Notes: generated from the letters alone by a model not told the origin. Shown: positions 1 to 10,704, counted from the stretch's first letter. The stretch is DNA of 28,370 nucleotides from Chondrus crispus (GCF_000350225.1 NW_005179112.1:1-28370); one strand, 5' to 3'. Numbers and translations are program-made.

Positions 1-1943
1 GCGCACTGCCACTGGCCACCCGGCCCCCATCTCCCACCACGGCCCTATCTCCCTCCGCCCTCTCTCCCCGCACGCCCGCCACCCCGTCACCTCCCTCTCC
101 ATCCCCCATGCCATCGCTACCCCCTCCCTCCGGCACAATCTTCTCTCAATTCCCCAATTGTCTCCCCGATACGACACTCTCTTTCAAGGCACCAGCGCCT
201 TCATCTGCACCAAACTCCCCTCACCGCCCCCCCACAAGATACTCGCTACCGCGCATCTCCACAATGGCCTCTATCACCTCCATGCTCGGCCACTTCCCCC
301 CACCCGCCATACACCGCCCATTCCCTCCGAGCACCCGCATTCTCCCCCTTCATTTTCGTCTTCGCCTCAAACGCGACACAGACGGCAACATCACCTCCCA
401 CAAAACGCGCTGCACAGTTCGCGGCGACCAACAAGTGCCTCACCTCCACTACGATCCCGATAATGTCTCAAGCCATGTCGCTGATCGGGATGCTATCCGT
501 TCTGCCCTCGCCCTCGCCATCTCCCAGCAACTCATCGCCGACCACTGGGACCTGGAATCCGCTTTTCTCCACGAACTCCTCCCCCCGACCGAAACCCTCT
601 ACATTCACCAACCACCCCGCTTTGATGGCTCTTACAAGTACCCCGGCCACGTCGGTCTCCTCAAAGGGAACCTGTACGGCCTCAAACAGGCTTGCCGCAT
701 CTTCACAAGCGGCCTTGCCTCCTCCCTCCGACTCCTCAATTTTGAACGCCTAACGAGCGACAGCTGCACCTTTATCCTCCGCCGTCCCGACAGTCAATCC
801 TTCATTTTATTTGTCATAACTGTCGATGACTTCCTGGTCATCTCCAACGACCGCTCCCTCGTCAACGATGTCAAACGACAGCTTCAGGCGAAGTACACGC
901 TCAAAGACCTCGGGCCTGTGAAACAAATCCTCGGCTGGAAAGTCACCCGCACAGCTACATCCCTCACAATCAACCAGCCGCACTACACGGAGGACGTCCT
1001 CACGCGATATCGCATGGAAAAAAGCAACCCTTCGCCAACCCCGTACGCCGAAATCGACCTCTCCGCTCGCAAACCCGACGAAGACCCACTCCCCGCGACC
1101 TACCCGTACGACAGCGCCATCGGCTCCTTGCGATACCTTGCCGACTCAACTCGGCCAGACCTCGCCTTCATAACCGGTCTCTTAGGCCGCTACAATCATG
1201 ATCCATCTATGCGCCATTGGAAAGCCTTCCATCGCGTCCTGCGATACCTCCGACATACCCCCCACCGAGGCATCACCTACACCCCATCCCCTGCTCCCAT
1301 GCGTGCATACTGCGACTCCGACTACGGAGGCTGCCCCGACACGCGACGCTCCACGTCTGGTTTCATTGCCATTTGGCAAAATGCTCCCATTTCCTGGCAA
1401 TCAAAGCGCCAGCGCTTCGTTACCGCATCAAGCTGGGAGGCCGAATATGTCGCGGGGTTCCATGCCGCTCAGCACCTCACGCATCTACGCCGCCTTATTC
1501 AAGACCTGACACAATCCGACGACCTTCCGCCTACAAGTCTATGCATGGACAATGTATCCACGCTGAAAACAGCCACATCGGACCACCCCACGCCCAAGCT
1601 GAAGCACGTTGACATCAAGTACCGCTTCCTAACAGAACAAGCCCTCCGAAAACGCCTCACTCTCCTTCACGTCCCTTCTACCTCCAACCCCGCTGATTGC
1701 CTAACCAAAGCGCTCAAACCCGCCGTCTTCCAACGGCAGCTCGCGCTCCTTCGCCTCTCCTCATGCGACCTGCCGAGTGCGGCGACTGCTGTACGATAAG
1801 CTGCATCCACTCAGCAGGCCCACATTCATCATCTACTCAACTCCTTTCTCACCCATCACTTACTGTACGATAGCCACCTGGACACGTTTAGCCACACCAC
1901 ACCACAGTACTTAAGCCCGTCGTCGCCCCCTCCAGTAAACCGA
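1..1943 (+). mobile_element. Copia-L: 3' part of a Ty1/copia LTR retrotransposon
   Basis: The segment carries protease-end, pre-integrase, RT and RNase H coding in the Ty1/copia order on the plus strand, and the 5' part lies outside the window. Coding ends at the TAA at 1797-1799. The following 140 bp have no ORF. They contain CTGTACGATA twice (about 1,790 and 1,863) and a TATA-like TACTTAAG near 1,911, which would fit the start of a copia 3' LTR, but no polypurine tract or second LTR proves it. The right boundary is uncertain because Ty3 element A gag sequence is recognisable from about 1,944-2,013. The junction is therefore a rearrangement and not a clean insertion. Confidence 0.75.
2..1799 (+). 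pseudogene. copia pol with integrase deleted (PR/pre-INT fused to RT-RNase H)
   Basis: From base 2 in frame 2 the translation reads as the end of a copia protease and pre-integrase region: a segment HNLLSIPQLS (compare the family pattern NLLSVSQL) and then LATAHLHNGLYHLHA near 240-285. From about 318 in frame 3 the match resumes inside RT at STRILPLHFRLRLKRD, and continues through the catalytic TVDD (819-830) to RNase H. RNase H shows YCDSDYGG, the RRSTSGF block, WEAEYVA, CMDNVS and a final ADCLTKAL. Compared with Copia-R, the whole integrase core and the RT N terminus (over 1 kb) are missing and the two parts lie in different frames. An ATG at 108 opens the second frame, but it falls inside protease coding and is not a natural start. 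The element cannot integrate on its own. RT-RNase H itself is uninterrupted. Confidence 0.82.
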
Positions 1944-3649
1944 GTGGGCATCATCGCCCTTGATCACACTGAGGAAGAAGACACAAGACGTCGCCACAGG
2001 GCGACGCGCAAGAACCGCGACGGACGCTACGCGCGATACCGCGATGCCGGAGGGGTCGGTTACCCCTCCGATGATAACCGCGAAGGACGCTATACGCGAT
2101 ACCGCGATGCCGGAGGAGGTGGATACCCCTCCGATGACGAGGACACCGAATCGGACGGATCGCGCAGAAGCGACCGCAGAGGCCGCAATACGCGCGACCG
2201 ACGTCGGTTCCGGCGAGAAGACTCCGATCCGGAGGGCTACAGTAGCCCCGGCGGAGAAGGAGACCGCCATCGCAGGGGCAGAGACCGCCGGTCTGCCCCG
2301 AGGCGGGATCCGAAACGGTTGCCGGTGATCAGGCCGCTGAACGACCTGTTCACCAAGGCCGTCGACTACCGCACTTATAGGCTGGAAAATCGCAGCGTGC
2401 GCTACGACGCGAGTACCGCGCGGCGAGTTAACCGTTTCGGAAGAAGTTGGACGTCCAGCTGAAAACCCACACGTTCGGTGGTCAAGATCCAATCGCGGTA
2501 CTAGGGTTTCTCGCGCGCTTCAAGATGGCCTGCGACCACAATGGGGTCAGCGAAGGCGCGGCCGTATGGTGTTTCCAGTTCTATTTGACTGGGCAGGCTC
2601 ACGCCTTGCTCCAGTCCAGGCTACACGGGAACACCATGGCGGTCGATGCGGAGCAGCGCAATATGCTCGAAACCTACGCGGAAGTTGTTAACTTTTTATT
2701 ACGCACGTACGCGACGGACGAAGTTATTCCCGAAGCAGTCGGTGATGTCACCTCCTTCCGTCAGAGCTCTAATATGACGGAGGAGGTGTACAGTAACCAG
2801 TTGTGGGACAAGGCGTTGCGCTGCAGAACCGTATTTTCGGACAGGCGCTTGAAGTCCCTTTTCGTTGAGGGACTTCTGCCAGCGACGTGCGCGCAGGTGC
2901 GGATTTATCTCGCGACGCATCCGGGTGTGGAATACCAAGCGGTGGCACGCTACGCGCAAGCGATAGGCGAGACGCACCGCTCGGCTCGAAGACAGGCGAC
3001 CTCGCTCGCGTCGCCTCAAGCACCGTCCGATTCGGTGAGAAGGTTCACGCGCAACGCGCGGAGAAGGCCCGTGCTGTCGGTCGAGTCCCTGTCTGAACTC
3101 CCGACAGCGCGCGGAACCGAAACGGAGGAGATACTGGCGGTGACGGACCAGTCGGCGACGCCGAGCTCGCTTAGCTCGCCGCCGACTAGCTACCATCCGT
3201 CACCTGCCTCGTCCCCGGCGGGCGCACCGATGGCGCTCGCCCAACAAGGTGACGCGCGCGCATATCCGTACGGAAGGCCAGTACAGAACCAGCGGGTCCG
3301 GTTCTTCAACCAAGGATTACCTGGACCCCCGCCGTGTCTGTTCTGTCTGGACCTGACCCACCGACAGGAGCAATGTCCTGTGGTGGTGGATAGCGCGCTG
3401 CGGTCGAAGCTTTTGCAGGCCCGCGAGGCCAATTATCAAAAGCTTCGGATCCGCCAAGGTCTCCGTCCGGGTTCACCATTCGAGCATCAACCGCCGACCG
3501 CGTGGCGAAATTCGCGTGCGCAGGCTCCCACGGGCATCAACGTGGTCGAGCCGCGCGAGACCGTCCGATCGGAAGAACCCGCGTTACCGCTGACGGAAGA
3601 GGGGCCCGAGGACCTTGGGTTGACGGGGGAAGCCGGGGAGGACGCGTAG
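1944..3649 (+). pseudogene. element A gag (capsid and CCHC nucleocapsid), frameshifted and 5'-truncated
   Basis: Gag forms the retrotransposon particle and binds its RNA. Frame 3 (1,944-2,462) begins at a GTG and shows no natural start. It is very basic and Arg/Asp-rich with a duplicated 21-residue unit, then reaches LFTKAVDYRTYRLENR, which matches LFKKLLSYRTYRLRNP in element B. Frame 2 (2,447-3,649) carries the capsid-like part, for example FLLRTYATDEVIPEAV against LLRSFATDEAIRQAV in B. It also carries a CX2CX4HX4C zinc knuckle at 3,335-3,376. The switch between frames near 2,436-2,450 is best explained by one lost base. Gag stops at TAG 3,647-3,649, inside the beginning of the pol frame. 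An overlap of about 150 bp with pol in the -1 frame may reflect programmed frameshifting, but I see no convincing slippery heptamer. Confidence 0.82.
2013..2138 (+). repeat. 63-bp in-frame tandem duplication in element A gag
   Basis: Two adjacent 63-bp units (2,013-2,075 and 2,076-2,138) differ at only a few bases. Each encodes 21 residues of the form R-D/E-GRY-x-RYRDAGGxGYPSDD. The length is a multiple of three, so the duplication keeps the frame. It lies in the basic, presumably disordered N-terminal part of Gag. Confidence 0.9.
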
Positions 3650-6600
3650 AGGCGTCGACGATCCTCCCCGTGCCAAGCCTCAATAAAAAAGGCACCCCGT
3701 CGACCGCTTCGGTACGCGCGCAATCGCAGAGCCGAACGGACGAAGCGGCAATTTGCTTCTTCAAGAAGCAAAATTATAAGGTCACCGCAACGGTCGGACA
3801 ACGACGCGCGATGATGCGCGCCATCACGCCGGTTCTAGATTCGGGCGCCGGCCCGAATCTAATACACCTACGCTGTGTGGCAGAACCGTGGCGCGCTGCC
3901 ATCCAGTCCGCGCGGAGCCTGCCGCTCATCGACGCTTCGAATAGGTCGATGAAGGCCCTCGGCGAGCTCAAGCTGTACGTCCGGATTGGTGAGTTCGTCG
4001 CGCGCGTACCGTTCTTGGTCGTCACCAACCTTGCGGTGGACTGTATCCTCGGAACCACGTTCCTGGATCGCCACGTGAAGGCGATCCTGCCACCGCAGAG
4101 GAAGGTGCTGTTCAACCATGCGCCGTCCGTAGCGCTGACGGGAGTCACACCCTCGAGGCACGACCGCAAGATGGCCTCGAGGGGACCGTCGCAGCAGCTC
4201 CCGCAGGAGGAAAATTCGGCCGACCGGAAGCGCGCGCAGTTCCCGACGAACGTACCGTCACGGAAAATTCGCGTGGTCAAGGGGGTCACGATACCCCCGA
4301 TGACCCAAGCGATGGTACGCGTCGCAACACCGGTTGGGGGGCTTTGCTTCCTGCAAAACCACCCCAAAACGGCGCATAAGAATTTATGCCTGATGGCCCA
4401 GGGGGTCATGGACCTCTTCCCTTGCGAGCCGTTTACGGTGCTTGTTAGCAACTTCGGAAGCCGCGCGGGCCACGTCCCCAAGCATACCGTTGTTGGTCTC
4501 GCGTTGCCATCCCCCACACACATCCTGGCACTTGTCGTGCCGGTCCCCGGAGAGGCCGACGCTAAGGAAGGGGGAGGGAACAAAAATAATTCCTCGACCG
4601 CTACGGAGGAACAGGCGCGACGCGAACAACCAGTTACGGACGACAGCAGAAGACAATCCTCCACCGCTACGGAAGGATACGTGCGTCGCAAAGAATCCGG
4701 TACGGACGAAGGCAGGATTAATTCCCCACCCGCGGGGGAATGTGCGAGACGAGAAGGACCCGTTACGGACGATGGCAGAATTAAATCCACCACCGCCACG
4801 GGAGAAGGCGCGCGACGCGAAGAACCGGAAACCGACGACGCCCACAGTGGCAATCCCGCTAACGCGGATGAGCGGACCGATACGGACGCGGAGAAGACCT
4901 GCTCGTGGGAAGAAGACGTCCATATTGGTGCAGAAGACAGTACCGTCCGGTCGGAAATTATGGACATGCTGTCCGAGTTCAAGGACATGTGGTCCGGCCA
5001 CTTGGGTAAGATCGATGCTACGAAGCATCGCATCGAGCTGAAGCCCGGTGCGAAGCCGATCTACCAAGCACCCTACCGAGCCGGACCCATCGAGCGCGAG
5101 AAGGAGAAGAAGGAAATCGACCGTATGCTGCGCGCGGGAGTCATCGAACCGACATCGGCCGAGTGGGCGAGGCCCGTGGTCTTCGTCCCTAAAAAGGACG
5201 GGACCATGCGGTTCTGCGTGGACTATCGCAAGCTAAACGCCGTTACGGTTCGCGACTCCTACCCACTACCGCGCATGGACGAATGTATCGACTCGCTCGG
5301 CGATGCCACTGTCTTTACCACGCTAGACTGTAATAGCGGGTATTGGCAGGTGGAGATCGCCGAGGAGGACCGCGATAAAACTACATTCGCGTCGCATTCG
5401 GGCCTCTACCGCTTTCTACGCATGCCGTTCGGTCTCAAAAACGCGCCCGCGACATTTCAACGAGCGGTCGACATCATCCTGTCCCGCGTGAAATGGGAGA
5501 CCGCGCTGGTCTACCTCGATGACGTCATCGTCTACTCGCGAACCGTTACGGAACATATGGCACACGTGCGCGAGGTACTACGGCTTCTACATACCGCGGG
5601 CGTGTCGCTAAAATTGGCGAAGTGCGCGTTTTTCGACACCTCCGTAACCTATCTCGGGCACTCATTCGTCCGGGACGGTTGGAGGTGGAGCGAGGCAACG
5701 TCATCGCGATCGAGCGCGCGCGCGCGCCTACGAACCAAACGGAACTGCGATCCTTTCTCGGGATGTGCAACGTTTACCGACGGTTTGTGCAAGGATTCGC
5801 GAAGATCGCCGCGCCACTGAATAAGAAGACCGGCAAGAATCAGCCCTACGAGTTCGAGATCTTAACCGATGCGGAATACGCGGCGTTTGAGGAATTGAAG
5901 CGGCGCCTCGTGTCACCGCCAATCCTCGCGCTGCCCCGCTACGGAGGGAAATATACGCTGGACACCGACGCGTGCGGACACAAAGTGGGTTGCGCCCTTC
6001 TACAGGAGCAAGCCGATGGAGGTACTCGACCGATCGGATATTGGAGCCGCGCGTTGACCGACGCGGAGCGCAATTATACGACCACCGAAAAGGAATGCTT
6101 GGCCGTAGTGTGGAGCATCCTCACCCTACGGCCGTACCTATACGGAAGCGCGTTCAACCTCCGCACAGATCACGAGGCCCTACGCTGGGTCTTCAATTTA
6201 GCGGACAGTTCCGGTCGGCTCGCTCGCTGGCGCTTGCGCTTGGCGGAGTACGACTACGAGGTACAGTACCGCCCAGGCGTCAAGCACCAACTCGCGGACG
6301 GCGTATCGCGCTTACGTACCGATGGAGGAGACACCGAACCGGTCGATGATGAGGTCCCGTGCTTCGCGGTCCAGTACGATGAGGGCAGCGAGGCCCTCCT
6401 GGACAATGTGCACTGGGACGCGCCGCAAGACCGTCCGGACGGTTGTCACGCGCTCGCGATAACTCCCGAGGAACGCGACGCTGCGTCCATCTCGGTTGAG
6501 GAATTTCTACGCGAACAAGCTGAGGACGCTTTCTGTCGCTTCGCCGCGGAAACCGTCGGGACGCCGAACTCGAAGTTCGACATCGACCGTTACGGATTTC

Positions 6601-8013
6601 TCGTGAGGACGTCCCCGCTGGACGGGACCCTGCAGCGCGTGGTACCGGCTCGGTTGCGCCCCCGGGTACTGTACCTGGCACACCATCCGAGGTTGGCAGA
6701 TCACCCGGGAGCGACGCGTATGTACTACACCCTTCGCAGGGAGTACTACTGGCCACACATGGCCAGCGACGCGTTTTCGACCGTACGGAATTGCACCTCG
6801 TGTGCTGCGACCCGCGGGACGCTTGTCAAGAACCAAAAGGATTTCAAGCTGTTCCCCGCGGCGGGCCCCTTGGAGTTTGTCACGATGGACCTCCTGGGGA
6901 CCCTGCCCAAGACCGCGCACGGAAACCAACGCGTGTTGGTAATTACCGACCGGTTCTCCAAGCTAACGCGCAGTATCCCGCTCCGGACCACAACCGCTTC
7001 GGTCGTCGCAAACGCGTTTTTTGACAACTGGGTCTACGTTTACGGAGCGCCGCGCTACGTATTAACCGACAATGGCCCCCAGTTCGCTGCGAAATTCTTC
7101 GACGCGGTATGCGCCCTCCTGGGGGTGCGGCATTATCTCACGACAGCCTACCACCCCCAGTCGAATGGGCAGACCGAACGGTTCAATCGCACGCTGGTGC
7201 AACGCCTCCGGCACTACGTGGAGGCAGCACCAGCGCGATTGGGACGATTACGTGCAGCCGCTGACCTTCGCGTACAATACGCAGGTCCACCGGTCGACGG
7301 AGACGACTCCGTTCGACCTGGTGTTAACGCGGCCACCGTCCGGTTTAATTCTCCCCGGTACTGTGCCGCAGGACGCGGGGACCCATCGAGAGGACCCGCG
7401 GACCCCGGTGCAGTACAAGCGCGCCACGCTGCGCAAGCTTCGCGACGCTCTCGACCGCGCTCGGACGAAATTATCCGCATCGCAAAAGCGGTACAAGGAC
7501 GATTTTGACAAGAAGGTCCGCTTCCGTCCGGTCGTTGTGGCGGGCGATTTTGTCTACGTTGATCACCCGCCCCGCCCGTTGACAAGCGTCGAGCGACGCA
7601 CGCGTGCGCAAGGTACGACCGGAACGGACGAGCTCTCTGTCAAACTTCTACCAAAGACAGAGGGGCCGTTTCGCGTGCGCTCCGCTACGGACACCACTGT
7701 CCTCATCGAGCAGGACGGTGTGGAGAACCGCGTGAGCATCGACCGCGTCACGAAATTGCTGCGCGGGCCGGGGGACACTGTCACCTCGGCCATTCCATCC
7801 GCATCGGACGCACAAGCCACAACGCCCCGCGCGGAAAACGTCGTTGACCGCATCGTCGGACACCGTATGACCCGCGGCGGCATCGAGTACAAGGTCCGCT
7901 GGTACGGGTACGCCGCTTCCGACGATACCTACGAGCCCTCCGAGAGGCTCCCGCAACCTTTCATCGACCGATATTGGCGTACGCGCCAAGGACGGACAAG
8001 CGCGCTCGCGTAG
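3502..8013 (+). pseudogene. element A pol: protease, RT, RNase H, integrase, chromodomain
   Basis: The frame opens upstream of the gag stop, and recognisable protein starts near 3,655. The domains in order are: aspartic protease with DSGA at 3,838-3,849; a four-unit repeat linker; RT with YLDD at 5,512-5,523; RNase H (LDTDACG, EKECLAV, RTDHEAL, ADGVSRL); and integrase with an HHCC finger (HHPRLADHPG to CTSCAAT). The integrase catalytic residues are D 6,888, D 7,068 and E 7,176, with 35 residues between the last two. A C-terminal chromodomain (about 7,834-7,980, KVRWYGY and TYEPSE) should bind modified histone tails and steer integration to chromatin. The coding is split over three frames. One base appears lost near 5,655-5,670, just after RT motif YLGH, and an indel lies near 7,212-7,235, after RFNRTLVQRLRHYVE. 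There is no nonsense codon in any domain. The stop is TAG 8,011-8,013. Confidence 0.9.
4588..4848 (+). repeat. four-unit tandem repeat in the protease-RT linker of element A
   Basis: Units of 66, 66, 63 and 66 bp begin at 4,588, 4,654, 4,720 and 4,783. They encode about 22 residues each, with a recurring core of S-x-TAT-x-E, A/V-RR-E and a TDD/TDE motif. All are in frame, charged and low in hydrophobics, so this is probably a flexible spacer. The corresponding linker in element B shows no such array. Confidence 0.85.
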
Positions 8014-8189
8014 CGCTCCTTCCGGCCTCGCATGGCCGAACCGTCTGGACGACCTCGCTCGCGCGCGTCGTGCACTGCCGCCCGCATTCGCCAGAAGGAA
8101 AAGGCAAGGAACACCGCTAATCGGCTCTGTTTACTGTGGGCGAAGCCCCTAATGGGCTACGCGAAAGGGGGCGACCAACGGGTCGGGGC
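8014..8189. other. convergent gap between pol and antisense ORF of element A
   Basis: This 176-bp stretch separates the plus-strand pol stop (TAG 8,011-8,013) from the minus-strand aORF stop (TGA 8,192-8,190). The two genes converge here, so the gap must hold the end of the antisense transcript if one exists. A short self-complementary GGGC-GAA-GCCC lies near 8,139-8,151. I see no clear polyadenylation signal. Confidence 0.5.
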
Positions 8190-9713
8190 TCAAGAACGAC
8201 GCGTGCGCTTAGCCGGCGGAGCCGCCGCGGCATCTTCAAGCGCGGGGCGCGAGGCCCCGACCGTAGCGGCAGGCATCGGAGGCGCCGCGAGACGTTGGCT
8301 GACGACCGCGAGGATGTCCTGCACGCCGCGGAGCTTCTCGTGATGCTCGACGCGCTCACGCTCCGCCGCGGTGGAGGCCTCTCGGAGCGCCGCGACGGTC
8401 GTCTCCAACTGCTTGACTTGGTGCATCCACTCGCGCGCCTGCACCAGCGCCTGCTCAACCGATGAAGGAACTGTTGCCCACTCGAAGGAGCAAGCGTACT
8501 GCAGGGCAGTGAACGCGGCCTCCTCACGGAGGCGCTCCGGGGAAGACCGGCCGGACGGTTGCGGAGCGGAAGGAGGCGGCATCGGAACCGGACGATGATC
8601 GCCTTCGGTACCGGTCACCACGCTGATGTGTGGGGGGCTTGAGGTGGGGGCCGAAATTCCCACGACACCGGGGTGTTCTCTTAACCCCTTCGGTGAATCG
8701 CTCTGGATCGAGGCCACGCGAGCGGATCCGCGGCGGGCCGGTATCGCGGTCTCGACGACGCTTCTCACCGCACCGGTTCCCGCATCGCGCGGCGGCGCGA
8801 CATCGACATCTGCAAGCAAGCCGCCCGTGTCACCCGCGTCGACCGTGTCGACTGCGCCGTCCACGTCGACCGCGACGGTCGCGTCCGATGGCCCGGGGGC
8901 CGCGCTGCCACCATCGGCACCGGTTTCGGCCTCGGCCCCGGAGGGCATCGGTAGGGTACACCGCTGGTTCCAGCTGAACCACACGAAGTCCGGCCGGCCG
9001 CTCCAATCCATACCCTCGGTGAAGGCCAAGAGCTGCGTCGCGTACGTCGCTTCAAACGCCGCACCCTCGAGGATCTCCGCGATACCGACCGAGCGGATTA
9101 AATCGATGAGCCCCGCCGAGAGGCGGAAGAGCAGGCCGCGCTCACCGAACGGTTCCTCGCGCCACGCGATCAGCCGCGGGTCGGGACACTTCGTGAAGAA
9201 CGGCAGTCCCTCGCGAGCGGCGTGTAAGAAGCACAGGAAGGCCAAGACCGCCCATTCGGAAAGCATGATCGCGTGCACCAAGACGCGCGTTCGCTCCGTT
9301 TCCGCGGACTCCGATCGGCCGAGCGGCAACTAATGCGCCGCCACGTACGCCATGACGCTCGGCGTCGGTACGCACAGGTACTCCGGCGCCTCGAACGTCG
9401 ACTAGTTCGTCGGGAGCGCGGGGTACAGGCCGCGCCCCGCGGCGCTGGGCACCGAGAAAAACTCGGTGCTGTGCCACATGTGGAAGAAATCGTCCACCCG
9501 GCGCCAGCGCAGCCGACTCTCGCGCGCCGCGTCCTCACCCCACCGCGCTCGGTTCGCAACGCTGTACCAGCTGTCGAAAGGCCGCGGAAAGGCCACCAAG
9601 CGGACGTCGGGCGCGAGGCCCTCGTAGCGGCGATACCGACCGAAGAGGTTCAGCAGCGAGATGTGGTACTTTTCCTCGCCCTCGCAGCGGACATAGAGCA
9701 AGTCACTGCCCGC
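8190..9713 (-). pseudogene. element A antisense ORF, C-terminal half (downstream of the B insertion)
   Basis: This minus-strand frame continues the reading frame of 25,409-24,441 once element B and one copy of the target duplication are removed. It runs from 9,713 to the TGA at 8,192-8,190 and is broken only by TAG at 9,404-9,402 and TAG at 9,332-9,330, with no frameshift. Segments GSDLLYVRCEGEEKYHISLL, SEWAVLAFLCFL and PDFVWFSWNQR have counterparts in element B (YHCDTWQYRTDGERLYLDNL, TEWCVKVAATLL and GDFVWINPW). A Pro/Ser/Asp-rich spacer follows. Then comes a heptad-like helix (VEQALVQAREWMHQVKQLET onward), probably a coiled coil. The end is basic (PPAKRTRRS), a possible nuclear localisation signal. 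I recognise no known domain. The two TAGs may be decay. Confidence 0.72.
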
Positions 9714-9718
9714 CGCGG
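9714..9718. repeat. target site duplication, left copy (CGCGG)
   Basis: CGCGG lies directly before the TG of the left LTR of element B and is repeated exactly at 24,441-24,445 after the right LTR. Five bases is the usual Ty3 integrase duplication. Removing one copy restores the antisense frame of element A. Confidence 0.95.
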
Positions 9719-10684
9719 TGTAGTGCAATACGCACCTGAAATGGGGGGTGAAAAGAAAGGAAAATATTTGGATATGAAAAGTGGTCCGGGTTGGGGGACA
9801 CACGTGTGAATAATTGCACAGTTTAAATTTTTAATTATTTTATTTTATTTAGTTAATTAGTTGGCATTAATTTTGCTGACATTAGATTAGATCTAGGATC
9901 TAGCGCCGCAAGCTACTGTAGTGGCTCCGGCGGGGCGATATATACCTTAGCCCTCTGACGACGAAGTCAGTAAAGGTAACCCGAGTTGCTAGAGTCTGAT
10001 ATCGCCTTGGTTGAAATCCGTCTTTTACAAGACATTCCCTTTAACTACAGATTACTTTATCCTTTACACTCGGGGGTCCCCTTTTTCCTTATCAATTTTC
10101 CTTTACTTCCCTATTCTAATTTCCCTTAATCTTGAGTTGGTCCCACCTTGTAGGATTGCGATCCGCAACGTGACGTCATTTGCCATCGGGCTTCTGTGTT
10201 GGTGCACCAGTGGTGCTTTTCTCAGTGTTGGTTCCATCGGAATCTGGTTGCGACCGATCCGTTGTTGGGACTTTGCCATCGGGCAGTACGACGGTGTAGC
10301 GCTGCTACGTTTTCTTCTTTCCCGACGGGCTACGTTGCGACGTCCCCGTCGAAGACCTTATCAAGGGTATAAGGTGTACAAGGCGCTCTTCGAGCATTGG
10401 ATTTACGACCCATCGGACCAGGTTTACCTAAACACCCCTCCGAACTCGTCGAGCAATTGCCTTTACAAGTCTCTACCACCATTTACCGATCCCGGGCTGG
10501 GCCCTTCTCTTTGCTCCCCCCTATCAGGGATCCGAGCTACTGCGGGGCGCAAACCCGCTTAAAGAGGACAGGGAGCTTCGAACACTCCGTAGCGCTGTGC
10601 CGTTGGCAGTTGTTGTTTTTGTTGCTATTGTTTGTGTTGGACCGTCGGACCTTGGTCTCTGCCTGACAGGCGCATTGCACTACA
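9719..10684 (+). repeat. element B left (5') LTR, 966 bp
   Basis: The LTR starts TGTAGTGCAATACGC and ends GCGCATTGCACTACA, an almost perfect inverted terminal repeat. It contains a CACGTG box (9,801-9,806) and an AT-rich stretch near 9,830-9,880. A TATATA box at 9,939-9,944 would place the transcription start near 9,970, making U3 about 250 bp and the rest R plus U5. Compared with the right LTR it has about ten substitutions and one single-base length difference, mostly in the second half. About 550 bp are open in one frame but lack an ATG. Confidence 0.96.
9939..9944 (+). promoter_or_regulatory. TATA box of element B LTR
   Basis: TATATA sits in a GC-rich context (GGGGCGATATATACC), about 220 bp into the LTR. 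It is unchanged in the right LTR at 23,696-23,701. It is a predicted promoter of the genomic transcript, by position and motif only. Confidence 0.6.
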
Positions 10685-10688
10685 AAAG

Positions 10689-10704
10689 TGGTCTCCCGAC
10701 CTAG
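10689..10704 (+). other. primer-binding site, probably for tRNA-Tyr
   Basis: TGGTCTCCCGACCTAG begins four bases after the LTR. Its complement gives a tRNA 3' end with CCA, discriminator A73 and a G72 that would pair with C1. A C1-G72 pair with A73 is the identity feature of eukaryotic tRNA-Tyr, so tRNA-Tyr is the likely primer for minus-strand synthesis. The site overlaps one arm of a perfect 7-bp inverted repeat (GGTCTCC 10,690-10,696 and GGAGACC 10,716-10,722), which could fold in the RNA. Confidence 0.65.

Noticed and set aside
108..317. ATG at 108 as the start of a copia protein
   Set aside because: The first 70 codons match nothing, while the other frame over the same bases matches copia protease/pre-integrase. 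The ATG frame is only RT-like after the deletion joint.
3774..5033. A 419-codon minus-strand frame opposite A protease and linker
   Set aside because: It mirrors GC-rich codons and the repeat linker, is antisense to confirmed protease/RT coding, and B has no counterpart. The aORF is different: it overlaps no other gene and is shared with B.
10011..10562. A 180-codon open frame inside both LTRs of element B, hydrophobic at its start
   Set aside because: It has no ATG (only TTG), lies within R/U5 and, in the right copy, simply runs out of the LTR into element A. LTR identity alone keeps it open in both copies.
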